DNA of 18,414 nucleotides from Saccoglossus kowalevskii (Eukaryota; Hemichordata; Enteropneusta; Harrimaniidae): positions 290,841 to 309,254 of the forward strand of contig NW_003109088.1 in NCBI RefSeq assembly GCF_000003605.2. Reading direction: 5' to 3'. The position numbers and the translations under genes were made by a program. Positions 1-8,959 of the stretch are shown piece by piece. The notes under the pieces were generated by a model, which worked only from the letters and a program-made list of their open reading frames with translations, was not told where the DNA came from and ran no database searches. Positions within the stretch are counted from its first letter, which is position 1. Each line of letters begins with the position of its first letter.

Positions 1-40
1 TAGTCGGTCAGTCGAGCACTCTATAAGACACAGCGCCCTG

Positions 41-166
41 GGGAAAAGTCCCCAAGACTATTGCATGGCTGACCCAAGACTCGCCCAAGACTGCATCAAG
101 ACTCGCCCCAAGACTCTCCAGAACTCTCCAGGACTCTCCGTCTCTCGTGGTGTTCTCGCCAAGACC
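41..166. repeat. 11-bp tandem minisatellite (CAAGACT core)
   Basis: The core CCAAGACT or TCAAGACT begins at 52, 74, 85, 96 and 108, giving spacings of 22, 11, 11 and 12 bases, so the unit is 11 bp (roughly CGCCCAAGACT). A degenerate tail follows with ACTCTCC repeats (113-140) and a last CCAAGACC at 159-166. The array is GC-richer than its surroundings. Its left edge may extend outside the window. The minus strand is open across it, but that is what a repeat of this composition gives and I do not call a gene. Confidence 0.75.
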
Positions 167-573
167 AACTAAGACAACTTTATTCACTTTCAAAACCTTA
201 ACCAATTACAAAGCAGTAAAAAGACTCTAGGGCGTAACCTTCACACATTCAACCAATCACACTAAGTACTGAACACGTCATATCTTTTGATTAATCGTTC
301 ACTACATTAATAATTGCGAATACTAACTGTCAGAAATAGTAGTCCGAATAGCGACGGAATAGCGACCACAGAGTCGGCGTTTTTTTTTCGTTTTTTTGTC
401 TATTTTCTTTTTTTTGAGAGCAGTATTTAGATGTTGTGTTGTGGGCAGTTGCAGTGAAACGTATAGTCATAGTGTAAGTATTCACACGTTTCTAATCGAT
501 CCGAAAGTGCGACATCAGTGGACGAAAGCCACTTAACCTCAGATTCCTTTTTTTGGAAAAACTGTTCTCGTCC
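167..573. other. Upstream non-coding region of gene A
   Basis: No gene is supported here. The stretch holds T-rich tracts at about 380-418, a short GCGAC-containing duplication near 352-365 and a strong-looking splice donor (AGT followed by GTAAGT) at about 475. That donor could end a non-coding first exon of gene A, but I cannot see a matching transcription start. Confidence 0.35.
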
Positions 574-703
574 ATGAAAAAAACAACTAGGTTTAAAGAG
601 AAACGCCGACAACATAAATCTGGCGCAACACTTTTAAAAGAAAAATATATTCCGGACTATGATCACCGAGGCGGATTTCAGAAGAGAGAGAGACGTCCGG
701 CAA
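574..703 (+). CDS. Gene A, possible first coding exon (weak)
   Basis: An open frame starts at ATG 574 (MKKTTRFKEKRRQHKSGATL...) and gives a strongly basic stretch. It continues through KEKYIPDYDHRGGFQKRERR to residue 43 and would reach a TAG at 751-753 if unspliced. A GT at 704 (CAA followed by GTGTTT) would end the exon after one base of a codon. That is the phase needed by the exon at 1321, which would make an Asn codon at the junction. The donor is weak, the start context is poor (T at -3), and phase agreement alone happens one time in three. Upstream the frame is open back to a stop at 493-495. It could be unrelated non-coding sequence. No domain is recognised. Confidence 0.25.
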
Positions 704-1320
704 GTGTTTCAAATGAGTTGACTATTTTTGCGATCGTGATTATCGTTTTATAGAGACCATTTAGTCCCTGTTAAGTAAAAGGTAGCAATAATTTTGACAG
801 TGACACGAAAACGAAGCATCGGACAAACAGGAAATTACACAGCCCTTATACACCGCTAATTGTTTTCATTTTCGAAGGCTAAAAGTTTCTGAATTGTTTG
901 GTGATTGGTGTTGAATGTCGAATTCACACCTCTGTTCTTTTTTTACCTCCATGCTTGCAGCTTGATCTGCGTAATAATTTATGAAATAAGAATCCGGGCT
1001 TGGTCAATGTGTTTCCACCAAATAAAGTTTCAATATGATGTTATAATTATGACAATCACGCCATGCTTACTCGAATCCACTCTGAATTTGTCTGTATGTG
1101 TGTGGATCTCGATTATTTTTGTTATCCAATTAAACGCCGCTTTTAACGCACTTGCCTCACCTATTTCAACAAAATTTCAATTTATTTCCACGCGGCTGTC
1201 ATTTATTTAGTAACTGTGATTTGTCGTTTTTTTTAATTATTTTATAGTGATCACTATAGTCTAATGTTTAGAATGTCAAAATATGTTCTCTTTTATTTTA
1301 ATTTTGAAAGTTTTACACAG
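704..1320 (+). other. Gene A, putative first intron
   Basis: This is AT-rich sequence. A plausible acceptor (pyrimidine tract then TTGCAG, ending 960) opens a frame that stays open to 1210. Its product is mostly hydrophobic and compositionally odd, and its phase does not fit the exon at 1321, so I do not call it. The true acceptor for that exon is TTTTACACAG, ending at 1320. Confidence 0.4.
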
Positions 1321-1552
1321 ACGATGATGAAATAAAACAGTGTAGTGACGTACCTAGTAACCTGCTAAATAACGAGATAATTCCGACGTCAAATTATATT
1401 TTGTCCATCGACTGTGTACAAACGTGCGCCGTTGACGATCACGGTGACCAGCTACACCAGAACGGACATATTTCGCATCTAACTCAACCCCATGCAACAA
1501 AAATTGATATTATGTGTTCATTATGGTTCATTCCTACTCGACGAACAAGTAC
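1321..1552 (+). CDS. Gene A, internal exon (no start codon of its own)
   Basis: The exon is bounded by the acceptor TTTTACACAG and a consensus donor GTAAGT at 1553. After two bases completing a split codon, 76 codons are open without a stop and two bases are left over (entering phase 1, leaving phase 2). The product begins DDEIKQCSDVPSNLLNNEII and is acidic at first. It then has a His-rich middle (about residues 40-60, with HGDQLHQNGHISHLTQPHAT) and ends IDIMCSLWFIPTRRTS. It contains four cysteines and no low-complexity runs. The base composition is clearly richer in CpG and in G+C than the flanking introns. Open length, both splice signals and phase match with 2957 together support a real exon. 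I do not recognise the family. The frame has only an internal ATG near its 3' end, so ATG-based ORF calling misses it. Confidence 0.6.
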
Positions 1553-1639
1553 GTAAGTGAAAATTTAGTCAAAGATTAGAAAACTGCAGAAGAAATTTGC
1601 CTTATTTACATGTATCGGCAATGCAAGCTGCCATGCGAC

Positions 1640-1665
1640 TTCCCCTTCTGACGTCACAAGGGGAA
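1640..1665. promoter_or_regulatory. 26-bp near-perfect palindrome centred on a CRE
   Basis: Arms TTCCCCTT (1640-1647) and AAGGGGAA (1658-1665) are exact reverse complements and flank C-TGACGTCA-C. The inner eight bases (1649-1656) are the full cAMP-response-element palindrome, bound by CREB/ATF bZIP dimers in animals. Only the C/C pair at 1648 and 1657 breaks the symmetry, so 24 of 26 positions pair. Confidence 0.6.
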
Positions 1666-1672
1666 TTTCTGT

Positions 1673-1680
1673 ATGCAAAT
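1673..1680 (+). promoter_or_regulatory. POU octamer motif ATGCAAAT
   Basis: This is an exact octamer motif eight bases after the CRE palindrome. Exact octamers also occur at about 5915 and 15368 (plus) and 4819 (minus), so in this AT-rich DNA a single copy is weak evidence. Its interest comes from being next to the palindrome. Confidence 0.3.
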
Positions 1681-1909
1681 AAGAAGCTAATGAGGAGCCT
1701 CGTTTTAAAATACACAAAAATAAGGTTGTAGATTGAGTTTAAAACACATTTTTTCACTTTTAAAAAATAATTCATGCTTAGAAACATAAAAATTAATAAT
1801 ATATATGTATCAATGGATAATTTTAGGCGTGAAAATAGCAGCCATTTCACAGGCACTTTAAGTCGATTAACAAATACGCGTAAACAAATTCATCACAAAT
1901 GGACGTTTA

Positions 1910-2300
1910 ATAATTTTGAAATCCGACATTTTGCTAGGAAATACTTGCACATTTGATATGTTAAGTGTCTTAAAGACGTTTACATTTTTTGAAATGCACA
2001 TTTTGCAGTGATAAAACTGTTAAACTTTTAGATGCAGTTTAGCATTAATGAAAGTTTAGCATTTTTGAAATCCGACTTTGTGCTGGGAAAGACTTGCATG
2101 TTTGGACTTTATGTACGTTAGGAATTTTCGAAACGTTTACATTTGTAAAATGCACGTGACGTTTAGCATTTTTTGAACTTCCTGCATTTTTGAAATGTAT
2201 TCTTGGTTGGCATTTTTGAAACTCTACTATAAAAAATTGCATGTTTTGTATTTTACGCACGCTAGATTGTTTTGAAAATGTGAAAGGCACGTTTGCCCAT
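1910..2300. repeat. Diverged tandem repeat, ~150-bp unit, about 2.6 copies
   Basis: The segment TTTGAAATCCGAC recurs with its G at 1918 and 2067, and a weaker copy (TTTTTGAAACTCTAC) at 2218, giving offsets of 149 and 151. Within copies 1 and 2 the order is the same: GCTAGGAAA/GCTGGGAAA, then ACTTGCA, then CGTTTACAT (offset there 157, so small indels). Short sub-motifs such as GTTTAGCATTTTTGAA recur inside the unit, suggesting an older shorter period. Confidence 0.6.
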
Positions 2301-2395
2301 TTCGAAATTCCTTTTAAAAGTCGAATATCAAAAAGTTTTTTTTTTTAGTTTAGTATATTTGGAACCCATTTTCAGTCATATAGAGTCTCAACAAT

Positions 2396-2510
2396 GACAA
2401 ACGTGTATTTCAAAAAATGTATATCGTGCCTAAAATGCCACACATATGACAAATCGTGTACTCTTAACAAATTTCAAACGTGCATTTCAAAATGAAAAAT
2501 GTAAAATCGT
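2396..2510. repeat. Inverted copies of the ~150-bp repeat core
   Basis: The reverse complement of 2401-2421 matches 1981-2001 at 19 of 21 positions. A second inverted match lies near 2478-2505 (GTGCATTTCAAAATG and flanks). The repeat family is therefore present in both orientations about 400 bp apart, as in foldback or terminal-inverted-repeat elements. I see no transposase or clear target-site duplication. Confidence 0.45.
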
Positions 2511-2956
2511 CTTGTCTTTTCCACGAATGTTCAAAATTATTGAACAGAAATGTAAATAATATCATCGTCAAATGAAAGTAAATCGTCGTTAAAAATTAAG
2601 TCCTTCAGTACTTAATCATTTTGATAAACATTGAATTATTGTAGCGACAAAACTGTCTGTAATCCAGTAGTATTATTAAATCAAAACAGGCCAGTCTTAA
2701 ATGGAAATGGAACGAACACATTTCCCAGAAGAGGTTGGGTTAAGAAATATGAGTTTGGGAAGTTACTTCAGTTGCTTTGCTATGAATTTATTCATTTGCA
2801 AATTTAGCCTAGGTGATCACAATTTTGAGAATGAATTTGGTCGTACAAAAAATATTCAACTTTTGATATTTAACTTGAGATATGTTATGAATAATATGCA
2901 TCGATTTTTCAAATTTACTTTCATTTCTATTTTCAAAACAATCATGGCACTATCAG

Positions 2957-3164
2957 TTTCCTTGGGTCGGGATTAGTCGCACTAATGCATCTACGTATAG
3001 GAAATGTACCAAACGTGAATCCGGATTTTGATTGTGGCAATGCGACTAATAATTCATTCCTGGGACACCAAATAGACCCACTGATCGACACCAAAGACGG
3101 GGTTACCCGGTTGCATGCAGCATTCTTCTTGTTGCTATATGACGTCACCCGCTCTCTTGTATAG
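2957..3164 (+). CDS. Gene A, probable terminal exon with stop
   Basis: The acceptor is CACTATCAG, ending 2956, with a pyrimidine-rich tract (TTTCATTTCTATTTTC) upstream. One base completes the codon left open by the 1552 donor (AC + T, Thr). Then 68 codons run to TAG at 3162-3164. The product begins FLGSGLVALMHLRIGNVPNV and continues through NPDFDCGNATNNSFLGHQ to RLHAAFFLLLYDVTRSLV. It has two N-linked glycosylation-type sequons (NAT and NNS), whose relevance is unknown, and a short hydrophobic patch (AAFFLLL) too short for a membrane span. Phase agreement with the previous exon supports it. No AATAAA or ATTAAA signal follows before gene B, which lowers confidence that this is the true 3' end. 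Family not recognised. Confidence 0.5.
3140..3147. promoter_or_regulatory. Full CRE (TGACGTCA), candidate gene B promoter
   Basis: This exact CREB/ATF palindrome sits at the left edge of a CpG-richer stretch (about 3110-3480) and about 240 bp upstream of the strong donor at 3379 that probably ends the first gene B leader exon. It lies inside the last codons of gene A (the Tyr-Asp-Val-Thr codons), so if both calls hold the promoter and the coding end overlap. Confidence 0.4.
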
Positions 3165-3378
3165 GCTCACATCGAGGCTATACGTGCTGTCATGGCGGAG
3201 ATGATCGTAATGTTATTTGCTTGTCCACTGTTTTGTTAAACTTTGTGAAATCCGTTTCGTGCTTCTTTCCGTTGATCAAGGCCGATCTGATTCCATTCAG
3301 TGGGGTTACTGTGTGGCGGTACTTGTAAAAGTTCTTCGTCGTCTGTCGACCGTTGACTGAACTTTATAAACGGTTCCG
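3165..3378 (+). other. Putative first non-coding exon of gene B
   Basis: The sequence is CpG-richer than the introns and ends at a consensus donor (TTCCG followed by GTAAGT at 3379). The transcription start is not visible; I infer it lies shortly after the CRE. All three frames ending at the donor are closed by nearby stops, so it is leader rather than coding. It holds a 15-codon ORF (3192-3239, start MAEMIVML) whose ATG has G at -3 and G at +4, a good initiation context. Confidence 0.35.
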
Positions 3379-3939
3379 GTAAGTTGGCGAAGTTGTCATT
3401 ATGGCGTGTGCGAATCAATGCGTCGCTGGTTGACTTTGTTTAGCTGGCTTCTTCCATGCTTTGTCCTCGGTGAAATTTTACGGCGTTTGATTTGTGGTCG
3501 AGATTTATTTCTCGCCATGCATGGCTAGACTCTTTTCAGACACCCCCAGCAACAAAACAAATCCTTGGCTGTTGTATCATTATTCGGCGGAAACATTCGT
3601 AAAATTGCTTTTTCACAGTTTCACCATTTCATTGGAAACTTCATGCTTTCTTTACGCCTGAGCAACAAGTTTTTTCATTGAAGTCACGGTCTCGGTAAAT
3701 TAGCTATAATTATACTCTTTGTGTAATGTGTACGTTGCCACTTCACACCTATTTTAGGCAGTCTGTCTTCCTACCGAGCCATGCTGGGGAGAAAATTTGA
3801 ATTTGATTTCGGGTGATCGTACTCCGGTGTGTCATATGTTTTGTCACGCCACGATCGCTTGTTCTTTCAATGTATTTTAGTGTTTGGTGTACGTGAACAC
3901 ATAACAAACACAAACTCGTGTGTTTTCTTACTTTCTAAG
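3379..3939 (+). other. Putative leader intron of gene B
   Basis: It starts at consensus GTAAGT and ends with a good pyrimidine tract and acceptor (TGTTTTCTTACTTTCTAAG). No gene is visible inside. Minus-strand open frames in this area (such as 3236-3418) read through the leader and show nothing recognisable. Confidence 0.4.
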
Positions 3940-4111
3940 GATCTGTGTATATTTACAAGTGTTATACTCAACCGAACATGACCTGGATATCGTACTTAGT
4001 GCCAAAATTGCACACAGTGCAGTGAACGCCATCCGGCAAGTTGCCGGAACCAGATTTGCCGGTCGTGGCAAACTTGTTGATCTACATTTGCTGCTATAAA
4101 ACACCACAGAG
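3940..4111 (+). other. Gene B 5' UTR, part joined to the first coding exon
   Basis: This is the 172-base leader between the acceptor at 3938-3939 and the gene B ATG. It has a 15-codon upstream ORF at 3978-4025 (starts MTWISYL, stop TGA). A second frame is open without an ATG from 3905 to about 4095 and reads DLDIVLSAKIAHSAVNAIRQ and on to TAA. That looks protein-like but has no start and ends before the gene B ATG. Confidence 0.4.
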
Positions 4112-4192
4112 ATGGACAGTGTAACAACTCCGCGCACGACTTCCCAACCGAGGCCGAGTACCAGAAATATGACAGGCCTGTATCTTGGTGCG
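4112..4192 (+). CDS. Gene B, coding exon 1 (start codon)
   Basis: This 27-codon exon starts at ATG 4112 and ends at the consensus donor GTAAGT (4193), in phase 0. The start is chosen because the preceding context is AGAG-ATG-G (purine at -3, G at +4), because the frame upstream is closed, and because the donor phase fits the next exon. The product MDSVTTPRTTSQPRPSTRNM plus seven residues is rich in Thr, Ser, Pro and Arg. That composition suggests a disordered N-terminus with no signal peptide. Its G+C content is well above that of the intron that follows. A possible alternative first exon carrying the ATG at 3192 and splicing at 3207 (GTAATG, a weak donor) would also be in phase with exon 2, but I consider it unlikely. 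Confidence 0.65.
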
Positions 4193-5038
4193 GTAAGTAG
4201 TATATGCCTTGTGGTGGGTCGATCGCGATTCTCCAAACTTCTTTGTTATGATGGATTTTTGTTTATATTTGAACAACTGTTCACAAGACAAAACAAATCC
4301 GTTGCCTAATTGTAAAATGTCACCGTTCTTCATTTTGGCTTTTTTTTTCTTCACAAAACTAGTAATGGCTATCATAAAATCGAAAGCTTATATATACCGG
4401 TAATACAGTGAGGCATAATAGAGAATATTTCAAAATCGCAAGCCCACTCCCTCTCTGCTTCGTTTTTTGTGAGTGAGTGAATATAAGGAAAAAACCGCAA
4501 AAACGTACTCCCGATTGTTTAAATTAAACTAGTTTCTATGCAAGACATATTAATTTATTAAATGGAACATTTCTTGATTTTGAAGAAATTCACCATTTTG
4601 CGTAGATGTATTTGTAATACCTCCTTCAAGTTTGCAAGCACTAAGCAGCAGACAAAGAACATTGCAAGTTGTGCTCTAGGGTTAAATATATTACACTGCG
4701 AGGGAAACACCTGTTTGGGTCTTTGGGGGGTGGGCTGTGCAGTTTATGTCTCCTGTATGCGGCAACAAATCCATTTGTAGGTCACATCTCTCTAGTGAAT
4801 TCGCCCTGAAGCAAGACATTTGCATTTGAAACGATTGATTTGCCATGGAAGAGTATTGTTGTAACATTGTGTTTATATTGAGTTGTTCATTAGTTGTATA
4901 GTGTAATAGTACAGCCGACCACATCTCAGGATCAGTTTTGCATGGTTCTGAATGCGGAAATATTGAATCAATAAACGACACAACATAATTTTCAAATGGC
5001 TAATAAACTGTACCACATACACTGTAGGTAGGGGGGAG

Positions 5039-5041
<3 letters not shown>

Positions 5042-5071
<30 letters not shown>
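5042..5071. repeat. (AT)15 microsatellite
   Basis: Thirty bases of pure alternating AT, a perfect self-complementary array likely to vary in length. Confidence 0.95.
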
Positions 5072-5075
<4 letters not shown>

Positions 5076-5437
5076 ACTCAAATTGACTTTTACTGTATTT
5101 AGTAACAGCGTACATGTATGTACATTGGCTATATTTCATTATTCAATTATACTATGAAATTTAATATTATCGAAGCAATATTTACAATATTTTGTATTTG
5201 GTCTATGTTTATTTTAGGTATGCCTAGCTGAAAAGATTGCAATTACATTTATAACATAGTGATATTTAATCCTTGGCTTCAGCTTCATTTGTAACCATAA
5301 TACAATTCTTTAACTCTAAAATCTATAATTCGCAGCTGAGAAATAATAGAGAAATTAAAACCACACTTAAAACTAGAAGAAATATTTTTGTTTAGCAATC
5401 GGTTACACCACACACATGGACAGAAGGGGAAAAAAAT

Positions 5438-5454
5438 GGGGGGGGGGGGGGGGG
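5438..5454. repeat. G17 homopolymer
   Basis: Seventeen consecutive G residues after an A run. Such runs can form G-quadruplexes and are also prone to sequencing length errors. Confidence 0.9.
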
Positions 5455-5464
5455 TTATGAGCTT

Positions 5465-5478
5465 GTTGTCATGGTTAC
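5465..5478. promoter_or_regulatory. RFX X-box-like motif
   Basis: GTTGTCATGGTTAC, an imperfect match to the animal RFX X-box (GTTRCCATGGYAAC). It is one of several similar motifs in the gene B introns. Confidence 0.3.
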
Positions 5479-6957
5479 ACTGCTGTTTCGATTATGCCTT
5501 TAAGCCTGTCAGTGGCAGCCATTTTGATTCAGAAAATGACAAATATTTTTTTTTGAATTTTCAAAGAGTACTATAGAAAAATTAGCAAAAAATTGTATTA
5601 GAACATTTTGCTTCATTCAGCCTTTCCCAGCGTTGAAGCGGTTCACCATTTCTAGTTGACTATCTGTGTGGTAAGATAGTTTACATTAAGACAGCACCTC
5701 ACATGGCTTCAATCAAGATTTCTATTCACTTTCTTATTTATAGCCTGGCATACCTTAGCGTCCCTTTTTTTTTTTTCAAAAGTAGATCAGTGTTATTGTA
5801 TACGACCTACTTTTAGAATTGTGTTTCTGTTATAATCCTGCTCCCTGTATGCACACATCATGGTATTTTATGTTGCACTGGTCAATGTTTACGTTTTGGT
5901 GGGCAAGTTTCAATATGCAAATGTTGTTTATCTAAAATCTTGAAAAATGAGACATATTTTTTTTTATTAATGGTATGGTTGATCAGATTCAGTTTTATTT
6001 CCCAATAAATCATAAATATGTGTTTTCATGTTGTGATACATAAAGAGTAAAATGCAATGAGATTAGAAATTTATTCTGTAGAAATCTTCATCATAAACAT
6101 GTCACGTTCTCACGTTTATGTCTCAAAATGAGCTTTTCACTTTTCTTTGATATATATTTTGTGGGACTAAATACAAAAATATGAACATATAATACGTTCG
6201 ATTTTTTCCTCTGCCTCACCTCGATTCCTTTTACTCTAGGGATTTAATAAAATTTATTTTTGTTTGATGCCATCCATCAGTATATAGTGACACACAGTTA
6301 TACACATGGAGATTGCAGAATAAATTGATGACTACCCCATGCAAAGCCTACAGTGTCTGTAACAAGACCTTGGTGACATTGCTCTGATCCTGTGACATGA
6401 TACCAATACCCAGGCATGAGGTCAGCCGTGCATGTCACAGAACGGATGACCATATGAAATCAGGTTTTTAGGTGCTGTGTGCCAAACAAAAAGGGTGGCC
6501 ATCTGTCTGCATGTTCGCCTGTCTCCGTGTTCTTGTCCCACCAGCAGTTGAGGTTATGCACACTTAGGATGAAGGTTAACCCAACCTATGCTGTTAACTT
6601 TAGAAGTCATTTTTTTCTCTTTGAATTAATTTTTTTTTTTTTACATAAAATTCTTCGACTTTTGTTTTTATTAGTTATATGAAGCTTTTTCCAAATTGTT
6701 GCCTGTACATGTCTAGTGCTTTTGCTCACTCATTTTCTGACAGTGATATTGCAAAGTTTTATTCCTATTTTTCCAAATCAAAATTGTTGACTTCCAATTA
6801 TTTGTTAGAGATGATTGATCAGTGTTTTTGTTAATTGTTGAACGTGTGGACAAATTACTTGAAAACTTCTTGTTATGTGATTGTACATTTTATTCTCAGA
6901 CAGAGGGTCATCTTGTATTGGGGAAAAATAAAAATAACTGTATACTTCTGCACACAG

Positions 6958-7059
6958 GAGGGGACTGTACCTATAGCCAAACCACGTACACACATCCCAC
7001 CTTTGGTCCGTAGACGAACCCCGCTGAGACCTCGATCTCCAACGGAGACCCTCAGATAT
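6958..7059 (+). CDS. Gene B, coding exon 2
   Basis: The exon has an acceptor CTGCACACAG, ending 6957, and a consensus donor GTGAGT at 7060. It is 34 codons long, in phase 0 at both ends. The product EGTVPIAKPRTHIPPLVRRR then TPLRPRSPTETLRY is very basic (eight Arg and one Lys) and proline-rich. That suits a disordered, nucleic-acid-, membrane- or cytoskeleton-binding segment, though the sequence alone does not say which. An acceptor three bases later (AGGAG) would drop the first Glu; such NAG pairs are often used alternatively. The exon stands out in G+C from the introns on each side. Minus-strand and shifted-frame ORFs over it are shadows. Confidence 0.65.
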
Positions 7060-8164
7060 GTGAGTAAGATCTCCTTTTTTGATAAGAAACAACATGGAAT
7101 GTGTAATTATGGTATATGGTAGCTGTGTGTTGACGATAAGTGGGATTGTCTGCATATCTATGCTGCCTGCCAAGTGTGGAGTGGATGTCACTCTTGGCCC
7201 TGATCAATAGCTTTTCAATGAACATCGTAGAAACTTGATAAAGTCTCTTGACTGCTGTATTCAAATATTTGTGGTTACTATGTGTGTTTGTTATCTAGTT
7301 GGGTGTGTACTTGTACATTGATCATTATGATCAGCCCAGCAAATTATGTACATGATTACGGTAGGCAGTATTGATCAAGTTTAATCATTTACACCAGGCA
7401 GGCTTGTATTTTAAGTAAATAAAATTGTTTCAGACAATTAATGTTTAAAAACAAAAAGCGTTGTATTGTATGTAAAATTCTTGCAACAAATAATGAATCG
7501 CATAATGCACTCACTCCCACGCACACAGTTATTAACTCAATATATTGCAATAACTGCAGTTCTGAAATTGACATTTCCTTGTTAGTGAATAGTACAATTG
7601 CGTGTGCGGTCTTTTCACAACCAATAGTCAATCCGTTCTTCCTCACGTATATTCCCATTCAACGTTAATCTATGGCTGTGAAAAATCTTTAAAATATATC
7701 TTAAGCAATTCTGTTGATCCAAAATCAAATATTAAATGTGAAGAACTTCATGCAAAAAAGCACGAAATTTAACACTTTGATTTTAGCGTGGGTTGTGAGT
7801 AAGTCGTGACTATAAAAATGGTAATCGACAAGAGATTGCATGACTGAAGAACCTGTAAGAAGCAGTTAATTTGCTACACGTTAGTGACGGCAAAGGCCGC
7901 TTGACAGGCTGATAGCACCCACACTGTCTTGTTGTTATCCTTTTTTTTATTGCCGGAGTTACAAATGAATTTATTGCCAACAAATTGAGTCTGTGTAGTG
8001 TTTATAAAAATGTCAATTGTGCGAAAGCTGTAGACTGTGTAATGACGCTACTGTTAGCCGGCCTTGCATGTGTACATACAGCTCCTACTCAATTTTACTA
8101 GCGGGGAAGTGACTGCATTCTCTATAAATTAATTATAATTACAGACCAACATTTTTTGTTATTA

Positions 8165-8180
8165 CCCCCCCCCCCCCCCC
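8165..8180. repeat. C16 homopolymer
   Basis: Sixteen C residues followed by TCCTCC. Same remarks as for the G17 run: possible quadruplex on the minus strand and uncertain length. Confidence 0.9.
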
Positions 8181-8945
8181 TCCTCCAAGTATTAGTTTAT
8201 TTTGACTTGCCGCAATTTGATTTTTTTAACTGGATGTAGAATGCAAACAGAAGTTGATGTGTATCCTTAGTAACCTCAGTTATTGGCCTTGGCATTGCCT
8301 AGAGACTGGTACCTTGTCTAACAAAGTGTAAAACCATGTTCTGACTTTAATTCATCGATACCCTACTCCAGCTGAGTGTGTCCGTTCATGTGGTGATCAC
8401 TGTGCCCAAACTTTGCAATGAGTGGTAGTGGCTTGTATGTGTGTATGCGCATACGTGTGGGTTTAAATTTGTTCTGTTATGCAATTGATTACTTGTAAGT
8501 AATGTGAGTTTCTTTTGTAGTGATCAGTCAAACTGTTTACGACTTTGCTAATGTGTGTGTTGCGATAGGTGGTGGGATGAGTTTCTGTGTGTCCTTGTGT
8601 TTGCAGTGTTGGTGTTTTGTACGGTATGCACTGTGTATTAAATGACAAGTGTTGTTAACATTGTTGTAGAGCTGGAATTTAAAATACAATTTCTGTAAAT
8701 GTTTAAAATCAAAATATTTATCCAGGCCTTTCACCTGGGTATTTATACAGTTGAAAGTAGTTCCCGTATTATTTGCTCGATTCGTGATCTGTATTATTCA
8801 CTAAGAAAACCTTTTTGAACAGTGAACGTAAAATTAATTTGAAAAAGTTCATATGTGTAATCATTTTACAATTGTACGGTCTTCAATAGGTATAACTCAA
8901 TATTCTGTGGTTTTGTTTTCCAACTGAGTATGTTAATTTATTGTT

Positions 8946-8959
8946 GTTGCTATGACAAC
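8946..8959. promoter_or_regulatory. RFX X-box-like motif
   Basis: GTTGCTATGACAAC, two half-sites in inverted orientation with a two-base spacer, close to the RFX consensus. Confidence 0.3.

Larger units (their letters stand above)
1553..2956 (+). other. Gene A, intron of 1404 bp
   Basis: This is the AT-rich intron between the 1321 and 2957 exons. It holds the palindrome at 1640-1665, an octamer at 1673-1680, the diverged ~150-bp repeat at about 1910-2300 and inverted copies of part of that repeat at about 2400-2510. An ATG frame at 2701-2976 reads through the 3' splice region in a different frame from the exon and looks accidental. Confidence 0.55.
4193..6957 (+). other. Gene B, intron 1 (2765 bp)
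   Basis: AT-rich non-coding DNA with the AT dinucleotide array at 5042-5071, the G17 run at 5438-5454, an X-box-like motif at 5465-5478 and many T tracts. Short ATG frames on both strands (for example 4562-4780, 4691-4981, 5388-5576 and 6479-6682) lack coding-like composition and splice support. Confidence 0.55.

Noticed and set aside
905-1210. Plus-strand open frame of about 101 residues, with a good acceptor at 960
   Set aside because: It starts from a non-ATG codon, the product is AT-driven hydrophobic sequence, and its phase does not fit the exon at 1321.
2701-2976. Plus-strand ATG open frame of 91 residues
   Set aside because: It crosses the splice acceptor at 2956 in another frame and lies in AT-rich intron; no coding features.
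3928-4236. Minus-strand 102-residue open frame over the gene B start
   Set aside because: It lies antisense to a well-supported coding exon and leader, shows no domain, and its openness follows from the composition of the plus strand.
6805-7191. Minus-strand 128-residue open frame, the longest in the window
   Set aside because: It is antisense to gene B exon 2 and extends into intron; composition is ordinary and there is no recognisable family.
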